The notes under the pieces: generated by a model
What the model was told of the DNA's origin: nothing
What the model saw: the letters and a program-made list of their open reading frames with translations, nothing else
Databases searched by the model: none
Position numbers and translations under genes: made by a program
Origin: Chloroflexota bacterium
GTDB lineage: Bacteria; Chloroflexota; Dehalococcoidia; SZUA-161
Reading direction: 5' to 3'
Assembly (NCBI GenBank): GCA_003229915.1
Contig: QIGA01000164.1
Location: 1-5,141, forward strand
Length of the DNA: 5,141 nucleotides
In this document: positions 1 to 5,141 of the stretch, piece by piece
How the letters are laid out: each line of letters begins with the position of its first letter
Numbering within the stretch: the first letter of the stretch is position 1

Positions 1-14
1 CGCAGGACTTGCGA

Positions 15-43
15 TCTGGTCTGGGGCTCAGTCGATGACCAGA
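15..43. repeat. Short inverted repeat downstream of the HTH gene
   Basis: TCTGGTC (15-21) and GACCAGA (37-43) are perfect 7-bp complements around a 15-nt loop. It lies about 80 nt past the HTH stop codon. No T-run follows it in the minus direction, so it is at best a weak transcript-end hairpin. Positions 1-119 otherwise hold only a 12-bp perfect palindrome, CGCCATATGGCG at 88-99, and no convincing gene. Confidence 0.3.
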
Positions 44-119
44 CACAAGGTGGTTGACGTTGGCTTTGTCTGCGCTAGCTTTTTCTTCGCCATATGGCGC
101 AACATAGCTCCGGGCGAAA

Positions 120-353
120 TTACCCTTTGCTGGTTGGGTTGTTGGGCAAGAAGTAGCGGCTGGAATCTTCCAGAAAGCGAAGCACGTCTTCTCGCTGATA
201 TCTCCTATCGCCGCGAGAACCAACGCGGTAGAACCTCAGTGTGCCTCTGTCGCTCCAGCGCCTCACGCTGCAGATGCTAACATGCAAGAAATCGGCTACC
301 TGCCGGACCGTTAGCATTCCGTCGAGCTGGGTGTCTTCCATCGCCTGCCTCAT
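120..353 (-). CDS. Small excisionase/MerR-like helix-turn-helix DNA-binding protein (77 aa)
   Basis: This is a one-domain DNA-binding protein. Residues about 14-62 form a winged HTH of the excisionase/MerR (HTH_17) type: LTVRQVADFLHVS is the helix-turn-helix, RRWSDRG follows the recognition helix, and RVGSRGDRRYQREDVLRFLE is the wing and closing helix. Short proteins of this type serve as excisionases, antitoxin-like regulators or small transcription factors; the target here is unknown. The reading frame stays open upstream to a GTG at 482. I chose the ATG at 353 because AAGGAG lies 6 nt before it and the upstream residues look non-conserved. No integrase or attachment site is visible nearby, so a phage excisionase role is not supported. 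It follows the kinase gene after a 266-bp gap and probably has its own promoter. The fold is secure; the biological role is not. Confidence 0.8.
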   Translation of the reverse strand: MRQAMEDTQLDGMLTVRQVADFLHVSICSVRRWSDRGTLRFYRVGSRGDRRYQREDVLRFLEDSSRYFLPNNPTSKG

Positions 354-359
354 GGGCCT

Positions 360-365
360 CTCCTT
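360..365 (-). promoter_or_regulatory. Ribosome binding site deciding the start of the HTH gene
   Basis: On the minus strand AAGGAG is followed by a 6-nt spacer (AGGCCC) and ATG at 353. It is the best Shine-Dalgarno in this frame and argues for the short 77-aa product over the 120-aa form that would start at a GTG at 482. Confidence 0.7.
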
Positions 366-454
366 TTCGGCTCCATATCGCTCGTGACTGTGAAATCGCA
401 ACCTACAGAAAGAACGCTCACTCAGATGTTGCAAGCTATGGCTATCTGCTTCAA

Positions 455-484
455 ACATTAGCATAGCTGTCATCAGGTACACAA
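455..484 (-). promoter_or_regulatory. Weak sigma70-type promoter candidate for the HTH gene
   Basis: On the minus strand TTGTGT (479-484) and TAATGT (455-460) are separated by 18 bp. Transcription would start near 448 and give a leader of roughly 95 nt before the ATG at 353. Both hexamers are imperfect, so this is only a candidate. The rest of the stretch 354-619 shows no gene, tRNA or clear T-tailed terminator after the kinase gene. Confidence 0.3.
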
Positions 485-619
485 TAGTTCTATCGTTGGC
501 CTTCGGTAGGGAAATAGTACTGGGGTTGATAGCTAGGGCGCGCTGGGGAAGATTGAAGAATTCGAGAATCAGCGATTGAGGGAGTGCACGATATCCTGAC
601 TCAGACTGGCCCTGATCGC

Positions 620-1552
620 TTAGTTCTGGTTGACGTATTTGTCAAGTCTTTGCTGAAATTCCTCTGGGCTGAAGTAGTAGCCCTGAGTGCCGTAGCGCTC
701 GATGGCGAAGGAGGCACATACGCTTCCCATCATGGCGCATTCTGCGATATTCCTGCCTTGGATCAAGCCCTTGATCAACCCCGCGCGGTAGGCGTCGCCA
801 GCTCCTGTTGGGTCTACGACCTCATTCGGTTTAACCGCGGGGATCTCTGTTTGATCCCCGGGCGTGTAGACCCGGGAACCCATTTCCCCCAGAGTGGTAA
901 CGATAGTCTTGGTCCGTTCCAGCAGCTCCCTTTTGTCCAATCCTGTCTTGCTAATGATCAGTTCCAATTCATAGTCGTTGGAAACCAATATCTTCGACCC
1001 TTCTATGCATTTGACAAGTTTTTGTCCATCCCACATTGGTAGAGACTGGCCGGGATCGAAGATGTAATCAACGCCCCTAGCCTGATAGGTGTGGGAGTAG
1101 TTAATCATATCCTCAAGATTCCCCGGAGCGACAATAGCGATGCTTTCTTTCGGGTCGATCTTATCGAAATCGAAAGAGGAGGGATATTTCATGGACCCAG
1201 GGTTGAACCCTGTGATCTGGTTGGCGGCTCGATCGGTGGTTATGTAGGCGCAGGCGGTGAACTCCTCTTCAACGATTTTGATGCTGTCGACAGCTATTTG
1301 ATTCTGCGCCAACCAGTCGAAATACCTCTCGTAATCGCGACCAATGGTTGCCAGGATTGTCGGCTCTTCATCCAGTAGACGAAGAGCATAGGCGATGTTG
1401 CCAGCGGTACCGCCGAATTTCTCCACCATACTGTTGACAGTGAAGCTGACGTTCAAAACGTGCAGCTTCTCCGGAAGGATATGGTCAGAGAAATGCCCAG
1501 GGAAGTCCATAATCCTGTCGTATGCCAGTGAGCCGGAAACGAGGATATTCAT
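620..1552 (-). CDS. PfkB-family (ribokinase/adenosine kinase-like) carbohydrate or nucleoside kinase (310 aa)
   Basis: A cytoplasmic ATP-dependent kinase of the PfkB family, which phosphorylates a hydroxymethyl group of sugars or nucleosides. The N-terminus MNILVSGSLAYDRIMDFPG is the first beta strand with the substrate-binding region. FGGTAGNIAYALRLL (about 46-60) is PfkB signature 1 with its GG pair. DPTGAGDA (247-254) is signature 2, with D253 as the expected catalytic base and GAGD as the anion hole. Length is typical and the protein looks complete. From memory, the sequence most resembles kinases annotated as adenosine kinase in Geobacter-like and other anaerobic bacteria, but the true substrate cannot be read from the motifs. 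It starts 7 nt after the acyl-CoA synthetase alpha-like gene, with AGGAG placed 4 nt before the ATG, so the two are very likely co-transcribed and translationally coupled. Confidence 0.9.
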   Translation of the reverse strand: MNILVSGSLAYDRIMDFPGHFSDHILPEKLHVLNVSFTVNSMVEKFGGTAGNIAYALRLLDEEPTILATIGRDYERYFDWLAQNQIAVDSIKIVEEEFTACAYITTDRAANQITGFNPGSMKYPSSFDFDKIDPKESIAIVAPGNLEDMINYSHTYQARGVDYIFDPGQSLPMWDGQKLVKCIEGSKILVSNDYELELIISKTGLDKRELLERTKTIVTTLGEMGSRVYTPGDQTEIPAVKPNEVVDPTGAGDAYRAGLIKGLIQGRNIAECAMMGSVCASFAIERYGTQGYYFSPEEFQQRLDKYVNQN

Positions 1553-1556
1553 GTAT

Positions 1557-1561
1557 CTCCT
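1557..1561 (-). promoter_or_regulatory. Ribosome binding site of the kinase gene overlapping the upstream stop codon
   Basis: On the minus strand TTTAGGAGATACATG contains the TAG stop of the upstream gene (1560-1562), an AGGAG that shares bases with it, and the kinase ATG at 1552. This is a standard translational-coupling arrangement and supports a two-gene operon. Confidence 0.7.
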
Positions 1562-3020
1562 AAATCATCCTTGAGTGGGTTGTGTATTGAGCATGGCCGC
1601 CGCTCTCCGCCACGAATTGATGGTAGCCAGCAAATCGGTGCAGGGCTCTGCAGGCACTGCGCAGGGAGCTATATGCCATGATGCCTGCCTCTCGCAATTC
1701 TCGGGCATATTTTTCGGTGTCCCGGACGTGGCCTTCTCCCGACACCGCGACGGCTATTTGGGTACCCCAAGGGTTCTCGCGAATGAACCTTAATACTTGT
1801 TCGTCAGTGATTACACTATGCGTTGGACCTACAAAGAACTCAGCACTGAGGTGTAGAAGAATGATGTCTATCAGAGGGTCAGCGGCCAGTAGTTCAAACA
1901 TTCGTCGCACACTGGAGACATCAGACACCACACCGGGTACATCCAACGGGTTCCCCACACTCTGGTTCACCAGGGAGATGAACTCGCGGAGCCCCGTTAT
2001 CGTCTGAGGGGAGAGTGCCGGCACATCGAGACATTCCTCGGCACAGACATCTCCTGTGGCTACACTGCTGCCTCCGCCAGCAGCCAACACCGCTGCCCGC
2101 ACCTGCGGCGTCGGCTTCAAATGGATGATGGTCGCAGTGATTTCGATCATTTCCGCAAGCGAGCCGACCCGTATCGCTCCTGTCTGTGTGAAGAAGGCAT
2201 CCCAAATCTGCCTGTCCCCAGCTAAAGAGCCAGTATGAGAGGCAGCAGCCCGTGCCCCTGCCGATGTCAGTCCCCCCTTCCATATAATGACTGGCTTTGT
2301 CATGTTCACTTGACTTACGAGCTTGGCGAACCTGCCACCGTCCTTGATGCCCTCAAGGTACATACAGATGATCTCGGTTTCGGAGTCATCTGCGAGGTAT
2401 TCCAGGAAGTCCGTGGCATCCATCAGGATGGCATTGCCGTAGCTTATCACCTTGCTAAAACCAATTCCGTACTCTGGCCCCTGCAGCAGGTACATACGTG
2501 CGTGCCCCCCGCTCTGAGAGACGAAGGCCACGGGCCCTTGAACTAACGGCACGTCCTGAAACATTTTCATGCGGACGGAGGGTATCTGGAAGCCCATGCA
2601 GTTAGGCCCTATGACCCGGAGTCCCTCCCTCAATGCGATCTCTCGTATCGAGGTTTCCAGCCTCTTTCCTTCAGCTTCCCCTGTTTCACCGAAACCAGAT
2701 GTGCAGATCTGCACATTGAGTACTCCAGCCGCCGCGCAGTCTTCCAGCACATGGGGTACCGCCGCAGCCGGTACAGTAACTATCGCCATATCCACGGGCT
2801 CAGGAACCGCGCCTACGCTTGGATAGACCTTGACGCCTTGAATAGTTTCAGCTTTAGGGTTGATGGGATATACACGTCCTTGGAAACCCGCCTCCCGAAA
2901 CGTGCGCAAGAGTAGGGCTCCAGTGTAGCCGGGGTGATTCATGTGCTCGTTTCGGGAAACACCGACGATTGCGATTGCTTTAGGGGGAAAGGCCTCCCCG
3001 AAACCCCCGTTTCGCGTCAT
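1560..3020 (-). CDS. ADP-forming acyl-CoA synthetase alpha subunit-like CoA-binding protein (486 aa)
   Basis: This resembles the alpha subunit of ADP-forming acetyl/acyl-CoA synthetase, which interconverts acyl-CoA + ADP + Pi with acid + CoA + ATP. Residues 12-145 form the Rossmann CoA-binding domain (AIAIVGVSRN, YPINPK, GPNCMG at 138-143). Residues about 160-300 form the succinyl-CoA synthetase-like domain, with FVSQSGG at 166-172 and SHTGSLAG at 261-268; H262 matches the histidine phosphorylated in this family. Residues about 305-465 form the third, flavodoxin-like domain with AAGGGSS and NPLD. Length matches a free alpha subunit (about 460-490 aa), not the roughly 700-aa fused form, so an ATP-grasp beta subunit is needed; none is in the window. 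The start at 3020 has AGGAG 6 nt upstream. It heads an operon with the PfkB kinase. The acyl substrate is unknown; the family also includes acyltransferase-related and pimeloyl-type ligases. Confidence 0.85.
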   Translation of the reverse strand: MTRNGGFGEAFPPKAIAIVGVSRNEHMNHPGYTGALLLRTFREAGFQGRVYPINPKAETIQGVKVYPSVGAVPEPVDMAIVTVPAAAVPHVLEDCAAAGVLNVQICTSGFGETGEAEGKRLETSIREIALREGLRVIGPNCMGFQIPSVRMKMFQDVPLVQGPVAFVSQSGGHARMYLLQGPEYGIGFSKVISYGNAILMDATDFLEYLADDSETEIICMYLEGIKDGGRFAKLVSQVNMTKPVIIWKGGLTSAGARAAASHTGSLAGDRQIWDAFFTQTGAIRVGSLAEMIEITATIIHLKPTPQVRAAVLAAGGGSSVATGDVCAEECLDVPALSPQTITGLREFISLVNQSVGNPLDVPGVVSDVSSVRRMFELLAADPLIDIILLHLSAEFFVGPTHSVITDEQVLRFIRENPWGTQIAVAVSGEGHVRDTEKYARELREAGIMAYSSLRSACRALHRFAGYHQFVAESGGHAQYTTHSRMI

Positions 3021-3026
3021 ACTGTT

Positions 3027-3031
3027 CTCCT
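3027..3031 (-). promoter_or_regulatory. Ribosome binding site of the acyl-CoA synthetase alpha-like gene
   Basis: Minus-strand AGGAG followed by AACAGT (6 nt) and the ATG at 3020. Strong site with normal spacing, fixing the start codon. Confidence 0.7.
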
Positions 3032-3075
3032 CATCTCTGACCTTTCGAGGTGTTCGATATCAAATTACACTTTAG

Positions 3076-3104
3076 ATTATGAAGGAAGCTTGAGCGGATT
3101 TCAA
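3076..3104 (-). promoter_or_regulatory. Sigma70-type promoter driving the acyl-CoA synthetase/kinase operon
   Basis: Minus strand: TTGAAA (-35, 3099-3104), a 17-bp spacer, then CATAAT (-10, 3076-3081). Each hexamer has five of six consensus bases and the spacing is ideal. Transcription would begin near 3069 and leave a leader of about 50 nt before the AGGAG/ATG at 3020. It falls in the 160-bp gap after cooC and indicates that the acyl-CoA synthetase and kinase genes form a unit separate from the upstream CooC cluster. No operator-like dyad is evident around it. Confidence 0.6.
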
Positions 3105-3180
3105 CGATCGCTTGCAACTGTCCTCGGGGACGAGACTGTTTCTGGTGGCCTCTGTATCCGGTGGAAGGCTCGGGAAGCTG

Positions 3181-3969
3181 TTATCTGAGGACGCAGTTTT
3201 CTACGATATGCCGTACTGCGCAGAATCCGGGGGAATCGGTGGGAAGCTCGGTTATGGGTTTGCCAACCAAGTCATAGTAGGCGATGTTCTCATCGTGTGG
3301 TATGTAGCCCAAAACGTCCAGGCCGAAATCTTGCGCGGATTGCTTTAGTAGTTCCTCACTACCTTGCACCCTGTTGAAGACCAAACCTATCTTCTCACAT
3401 TGTATCACCTTGTCGTCTTGTACCATGCCTCTTATTAAGGACGCAGTTTGTATCCCCCTGGAGGTAGCGTCACTCACAACAATAAGTGTATCTACTCGGC
3501 GCATCACTTGCCTGTTTAGCTGCTCCAGGCCGGCTTCGCCATCAATGATGATGGTGTCGAAGCTTTTGGCGAGGGTTTCTATTGCTCCCCGCAGAAGGTC
3601 GTTGACCGGGCAATAGCAACCCAGGGTCTCGGTGCGGCCCATAGCCAGAAGGGCGAAGTCGTCCATCTCGTTGAGGGCCTCCAGAGCCATGTAATCGATC
3701 ATATCGGCCAGTTGAACCCTTCCCTCCTTCTTGCCTTTTCTGGCGGTCTCGATAATGTCTTCTCGAACATGGCCCATCGTCCGCGTGATTTTGATGCCCA
3801 GCGCTATAGGCAGACCCATAGCTGGATCAGCGTCAATCAGCAGCAGTTTGCCTGCCTTGCCGCCTTCGAGAAGGACTTTGCTCATCATGGCCGTGAACGC
3901 GGTTTTCCCCACACCACCCTTGCCGCACACCGCGATCAGACCCTTGCTCGAAACAGGGGATTCAGGCAT
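3181..3969 (-). CDS. cooC: CooC/AcsF-type MinD-like ATPase, nickel-insertion accessory protein for CO dehydrogenase/acetyl-CoA synthase (262 aa)
   Basis: A soluble SIMIBI-class P-loop ATPase of the CooC/AcsF group, which loads nickel into the C-cluster of CO dehydrogenase or matures acetyl-CoA synthase at the cost of ATP. Counting from the ATG at 3969: deviant Walker A GKGGVGKT at 16-23 with the MinD signature lysine; LLLIDAD around 43-48 (switch I aspartate); GCYCPVN around 117-123, whose C118-x-C120 matches the CxC pair that binds Ni/Zn across the CooC dimer; Walker B TIIIDGEAG at 139-147. Length is typical. A GTG at 3981 in the same frame would add four residues; I prefer 3969 because AGGTG lies 9 nt before it. 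An out-of-frame 8-codon ORF starts at 3988 and overlaps this start. The gene follows the acetyl-CoA synthase-like gene by about 70 nt and is likely in the same transcript. No CODH catalytic gene is in view. Confidence 0.88.
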   Translation of the reverse strand: MPESPVSSKGLIAVCGKGGVGKTAFTAMMSKVLLEGGKAGKLLLIDADPAMGLPIALGIKITRTMGHVREDIIETARKGKKEGRVQLADMIDYMALEALNEMDDFALLAMGRTETLGCYCPVNDLLRGAIETLAKSFDTIIIDGEAGLEQLNRQVMRRVDTLIVVSDATSRGIQTASLIRGMVQDDKVIQCEKIGLVFNRVQGSEELLKQSAQDFGLDVLGYIPHDENIAYYDLVGKPITELPTDSPGFCAVRHIVENCVLR

Positions 3970-3978
3970 CGATCTGTA

Positions 3979-3983
3979 CACCT
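3979..3983 (-). promoter_or_regulatory. Ribosome binding site candidate favouring the ATG start of cooC
   Basis: Minus-strand AGGTG with a 9-nt spacer to the ATG at 3969. The rival GTG start at 3981 lies inside this sequence and has only an AGGA about 16 nt upstream, too far to be convincing. That AGGA is instead 9 nt before an out-of-frame ATG at 3988, which opens a very short ORF. Confidence 0.4.
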
Positions 3984-4040
3984 ATCATGTTTCTGATTCC
4001 TGAGAGGATAAGCGCATGGTAGTGGACGGTCCCTGCGCGG

Positions 4041-4835
4041 CTATGCCCTCGCAGCTTTCCCGGTCTGTTTCACCTTTTTCTTGCGGACCTTGACAACCTC
4101 CCTGATCTCGTCGCACACCGACTTGTCGGAGCAGGTGCTGCAATCCCAGCCCAGAGTGCATTCGAGGATGTCATAGCCCCTGGCCAGCCATGTTTCCCTC
4201 TCGATATCCTTGCCGATCTTCCGTACCTGCTCGGCAATGTCATCCAGCCGCTGCACGTCCTCTTTGCCCGAGGTTACAAAGACGATTTCCATTACCTGTA
4301 TCTTGGGTATCTCTGATTTGAAGATAGCCATCAGCGCTTTTCCAAGAGTTTCAAAGCCGAGACCCTTCTCCGCGGCATCATTGCTCACCCTGCTCCACAT
4401 GCGTCCGGGAGTGCTCTTGATCATATATCCTTCTATCTGGTCAGAGACGTACTGGTTCTGCTCCAGCGCTGAATGCTCTTGGTCGCCGAGTTCTTTTCCT
4501 CCTGCCATCAAGACCTGCCCGAAAGGCAGGCAGGCGCCCGGTGATTCTAGAATATCGGGGCCGATAAGGGTGATCTTGCCGTCTCTGATCAGAGATGGAT
4601 TGTCCGTCCACAGGGGGAACGCGCATGAACCCGCGCCAGGACTGCCCAGTTCGGCGAATGTATCTCCTCGCAGTATTATGCCCGAACTGGCCTGGGGACC
4701 TACCCGAATGGTAAGCCCTTCGGCCAGCCTGCTGGCGTCGCCGGGATGGTTGAACTCGCGGACTTGTGTTCCCTTTCCCCTCAGTTCCTCTACGTATTCA
4801 GCCATCTTCCTTATGTACGCATCAAAAACTGTCAT
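4041..4835 (-). CDS. Stand-alone acetyl-CoA synthase (AcsB/CdhC) middle-domain homologue with altered cysteine cluster motif (264 aa)
   Basis: The protein matches the middle domain of acetyl-CoA synthase (bacterial AcsB domain 2, the N-terminal part of archaeal CdhC). Matches, recalled from memory of these families: IRDGKITLIGPDI (83-95), a following LPFG (103-106), WSRVSNDAAEKG (147-158), and GKALMAIFKSEIPKIQVMEI (165-184), which lines up with CdhC GKAVMMLFKTELP. After this the family has the A-cluster start, C-x2-C-x8-C-x9-C. Here the region reads C226-x5-C232-x2-C235-x5-C241, then a Lys/Arg-rich tail and stop. The CODH-binding N-terminal domain of bacterial AcsB and the C-terminal domain with the CGC nickel ligands are absent, so this is not a complete synthase. 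The four cysteines could still hold an Fe-S cluster. I chose the ATG at 4835 (MTVFDAYIRK); the frame continues to TTG codons at 4862 and 4868 without a good ribosome binding site. It sits between an HgdB-like gene and cooC. Confidence 0.8.
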   Translation of the reverse strand: MTVFDAYIRKMAEYVEELRGKGTQVREFNHPGDASRLAEGLTIRVGPQASSGIILRGDTFAELGSPGAGSCAFPLWTDNPSLIRDGKITLIGPDILESPGACLPFGQVLMAGGKELGDQEHSALEQNQYVSDQIEGYMIKSTPGRMWSRVSNDAAEKGLGFETLGKALMAIFKSEIPKIQVMEIVFVTSGKEDVQRLDDIAEQVRKIGKDIERETWLARGYDILECTLGWDCSTCSDKSVCDEIREVVKVRKKKVKQTGKAARA

Positions 4836-4905
4836 GAACCTGGTATCCCTCGTCAAGCGCAACTTCGGCTGCGGTATTTCCCAGAGGCATCGGTACTCCG
4901 AGCTA

Positions 4906-4954
4906 CACCCTGAACGGAGCGAAGAGTCGAGAGCCTTCGCCAGCGCTCAGGGTG
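4906..4954. repeat. Imperfect inverted repeat in the gap between the HgdB-like and ACS-like genes
   Basis: CACCCTGA (4906-4913) pairs with TCAGGGTG (4947-4954). Inside it GCGAAG (4919-4924) pairs with CTTCGC (4935-4940), leaving a 5/6-nt internal loop and a 10-nt apical loop. No T-run follows on either strand, so it is not a standard intrinsic terminator. The style, a palindrome ending in CAGGGTGACAG with TTCGC inside, resembles short dispersed intergenic repeats known from many environmental bacterial genomes. Only one copy is present here, so dispersal is inferred. It could act in mRNA as a stabilising or processing hairpin between the two genes. Confidence 0.6.
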
Positions 4955-4989
4955 ACAGACTCAGGCGCGCTTGGTCAATACTCTTGTCT

Positions 4990-5141
4990 CTAGCCCATCC
5001 CCATGGCTCTGAAGAACTGAGACATCTTGTCTTTCACCTGGTCGGGTGTCGAATACCTCTTGTCGAACAGGTCAAGTCCCAGATGCACAAAGGGCACGTT
5101 GAGGTCGCGGCAGGTCTCCCGCATGATGCCGACGGTCGCCG
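4990..5141 (-). CDS. C-terminus of a probable 2-hydroxyacyl-CoA dehydratase/benzoyl-CoA reductase-like (HgdB/BcrB family) protein, partial
   Basis: Only the last 50 codons are inside the window; the gene continues past the right edge. The visible end contains GIMRETCRDLNVPFVHLG, then LDLFDKRYSTPDQVKDKMSQ and a closing FFRAMGMG before TAG. This has the shape of the C-terminus of HgdB/BcrB/BcrC proteins: a helix, the strand of an aromatic/hydrophobic core ('P-hydrophobic-L'), a D-x2-D-x-R-like turn, then a 'YS-x2-Q' helix that closes the fold. In that family the protein carries [4Fe-4S] or double-cubane clusters and dehydrates 2-hydroxyacyl-CoA, reduces aromatic rings or reduces other small molecules. 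The cluster cysteines lie upstream and cannot be checked. It is the first visible gene of the cluster with the ACS-like protein and cooC. Confidence 0.6.
   Translation of the reverse strand, partial: ATVGIMRETCRDLNVPFVHLGLDLFDKRYSTPDQVKDKMSQFFRAMGMG

Noticed and set aside
88..99. CGCCATATGGCG palindrome as an operator or terminator
   Set aside because: Perfect 12-bp palindrome but single, with no promoter next to it, and followed on the minus strand by A residues and not T; a chance occurrence is as likely.
28..105. 25-codon minus-strand ORF after the HTH gene (starts MLRHMAKKKLAQ)
   Set aside because: The Lys-rich start looks gene-like, but the only Shine-Dalgarno-like GGAG is 2 nt from the first ATG and about 14 nt from the second, and 25 residues match nothing I recognise.
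120..353. Prophage or integrated element signalled by the excisionase-like protein
   Set aside because: No integrase, attachment repeats, tRNA gene or other phage gene is present in the window; this fold is also common in chromosomal regulators.
354..482. N-terminal extension of the HTH protein to a GTG at 482
   Set aside because: The ATG at 353 has a strong AAGGAG at ideal spacing and the extra 43 residues do not look like part of the HTH fold; a promoter candidate overlaps the extended start.
584..1042. 152-aa plus-strand open frame
   Set aside because: It lies antisense within the PfkB kinase gene, shows no recognisable domain, and the kinase motifs on the other strand are unambiguous.
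1921..2283. 120-aa minus-strand open frame
   Set aside because: It is an alternative frame of the acyl-CoA synthetase alpha-like gene, which carries clear family motifs across this stretch.
3120..3131. GTCCTCGGGGAC hairpin downstream of cooC as a terminator
   Set aside because: The stem is only 4 bp and no T-run follows it on the minus strand.

Overview
All genes in this 5.1 kb window lie on the minus strand, so the order of transcription runs from high to low coordinates. The window suggests a strictly anaerobic bacterium with Wood-Ljungdahl (CO dehydrogenase/acetyl-CoA synthase) chemistry. The evidence is a CooC-type nickel-insertion ATPase, a stand-alone protein matching the middle domain of acetyl-CoA synthase, the C-terminus of a probable 2-hydroxyacyl-CoA dehydratase-like (HgdB/BcrB family) protein, and an ADP-forming acyl-CoA synthetase alpha subunit. 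Base composition is moderate (judged by eye slightly above 50% G+C). From remembered resemblance only, the small excisionase-like HTH protein and the gene mix fit Dehalococcoidia/Chloroflexota or an anaerobic Desulfobacterota-like lineage. I cannot settle the taxon from the sequence alone.

Layout, in transcription order. (1) 5141-3181: the end of an HgdB-like gene, a 154-bp gap holding an imperfect inverted repeat, a 264-aa acetyl-CoA synthase middle-domain homologue with a rearranged four-cysteine motif, and a CooC/AcsF ATPase with an intact CxC metal site. (2) 3180-1560 and onward to 620: a 160-bp gap with a good sigma70-type promoter (TTGAAA-17 bp-CATAAT), then an ADP-forming acyl-CoA synthetase alpha-like gene and a PfkB-family kinase. 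These two are only 7 bp apart and the kinase ribosome binding site overlaps the upstream stop codon. (3) 619-354: an intergenic stretch with a weak promoter candidate, then a 77-aa HTH DNA-binding protein. (4) 119-1: no convincing gene, two small palindromic sequences.

The most interesting part is the right-hand cluster. An acetyl-CoA synthase fragment has lost the CODH-binding domain and most of the A-cluster domain. In place of the canonical A-cluster ligand pattern it has C-x5-C-x2-C-x5-C. It sits with a nickel-ATPase and a probable HgdB/double-cubane-type protein. That combination could be an accessory, maturation or electron-delivery module for corrinoid or nickel chemistry, or a divergent enzyme. 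The middle unit (CoA ligase alpha plus kinase) looks like an ordinary metabolic operon whose ATP-grasp beta partner is not in view.
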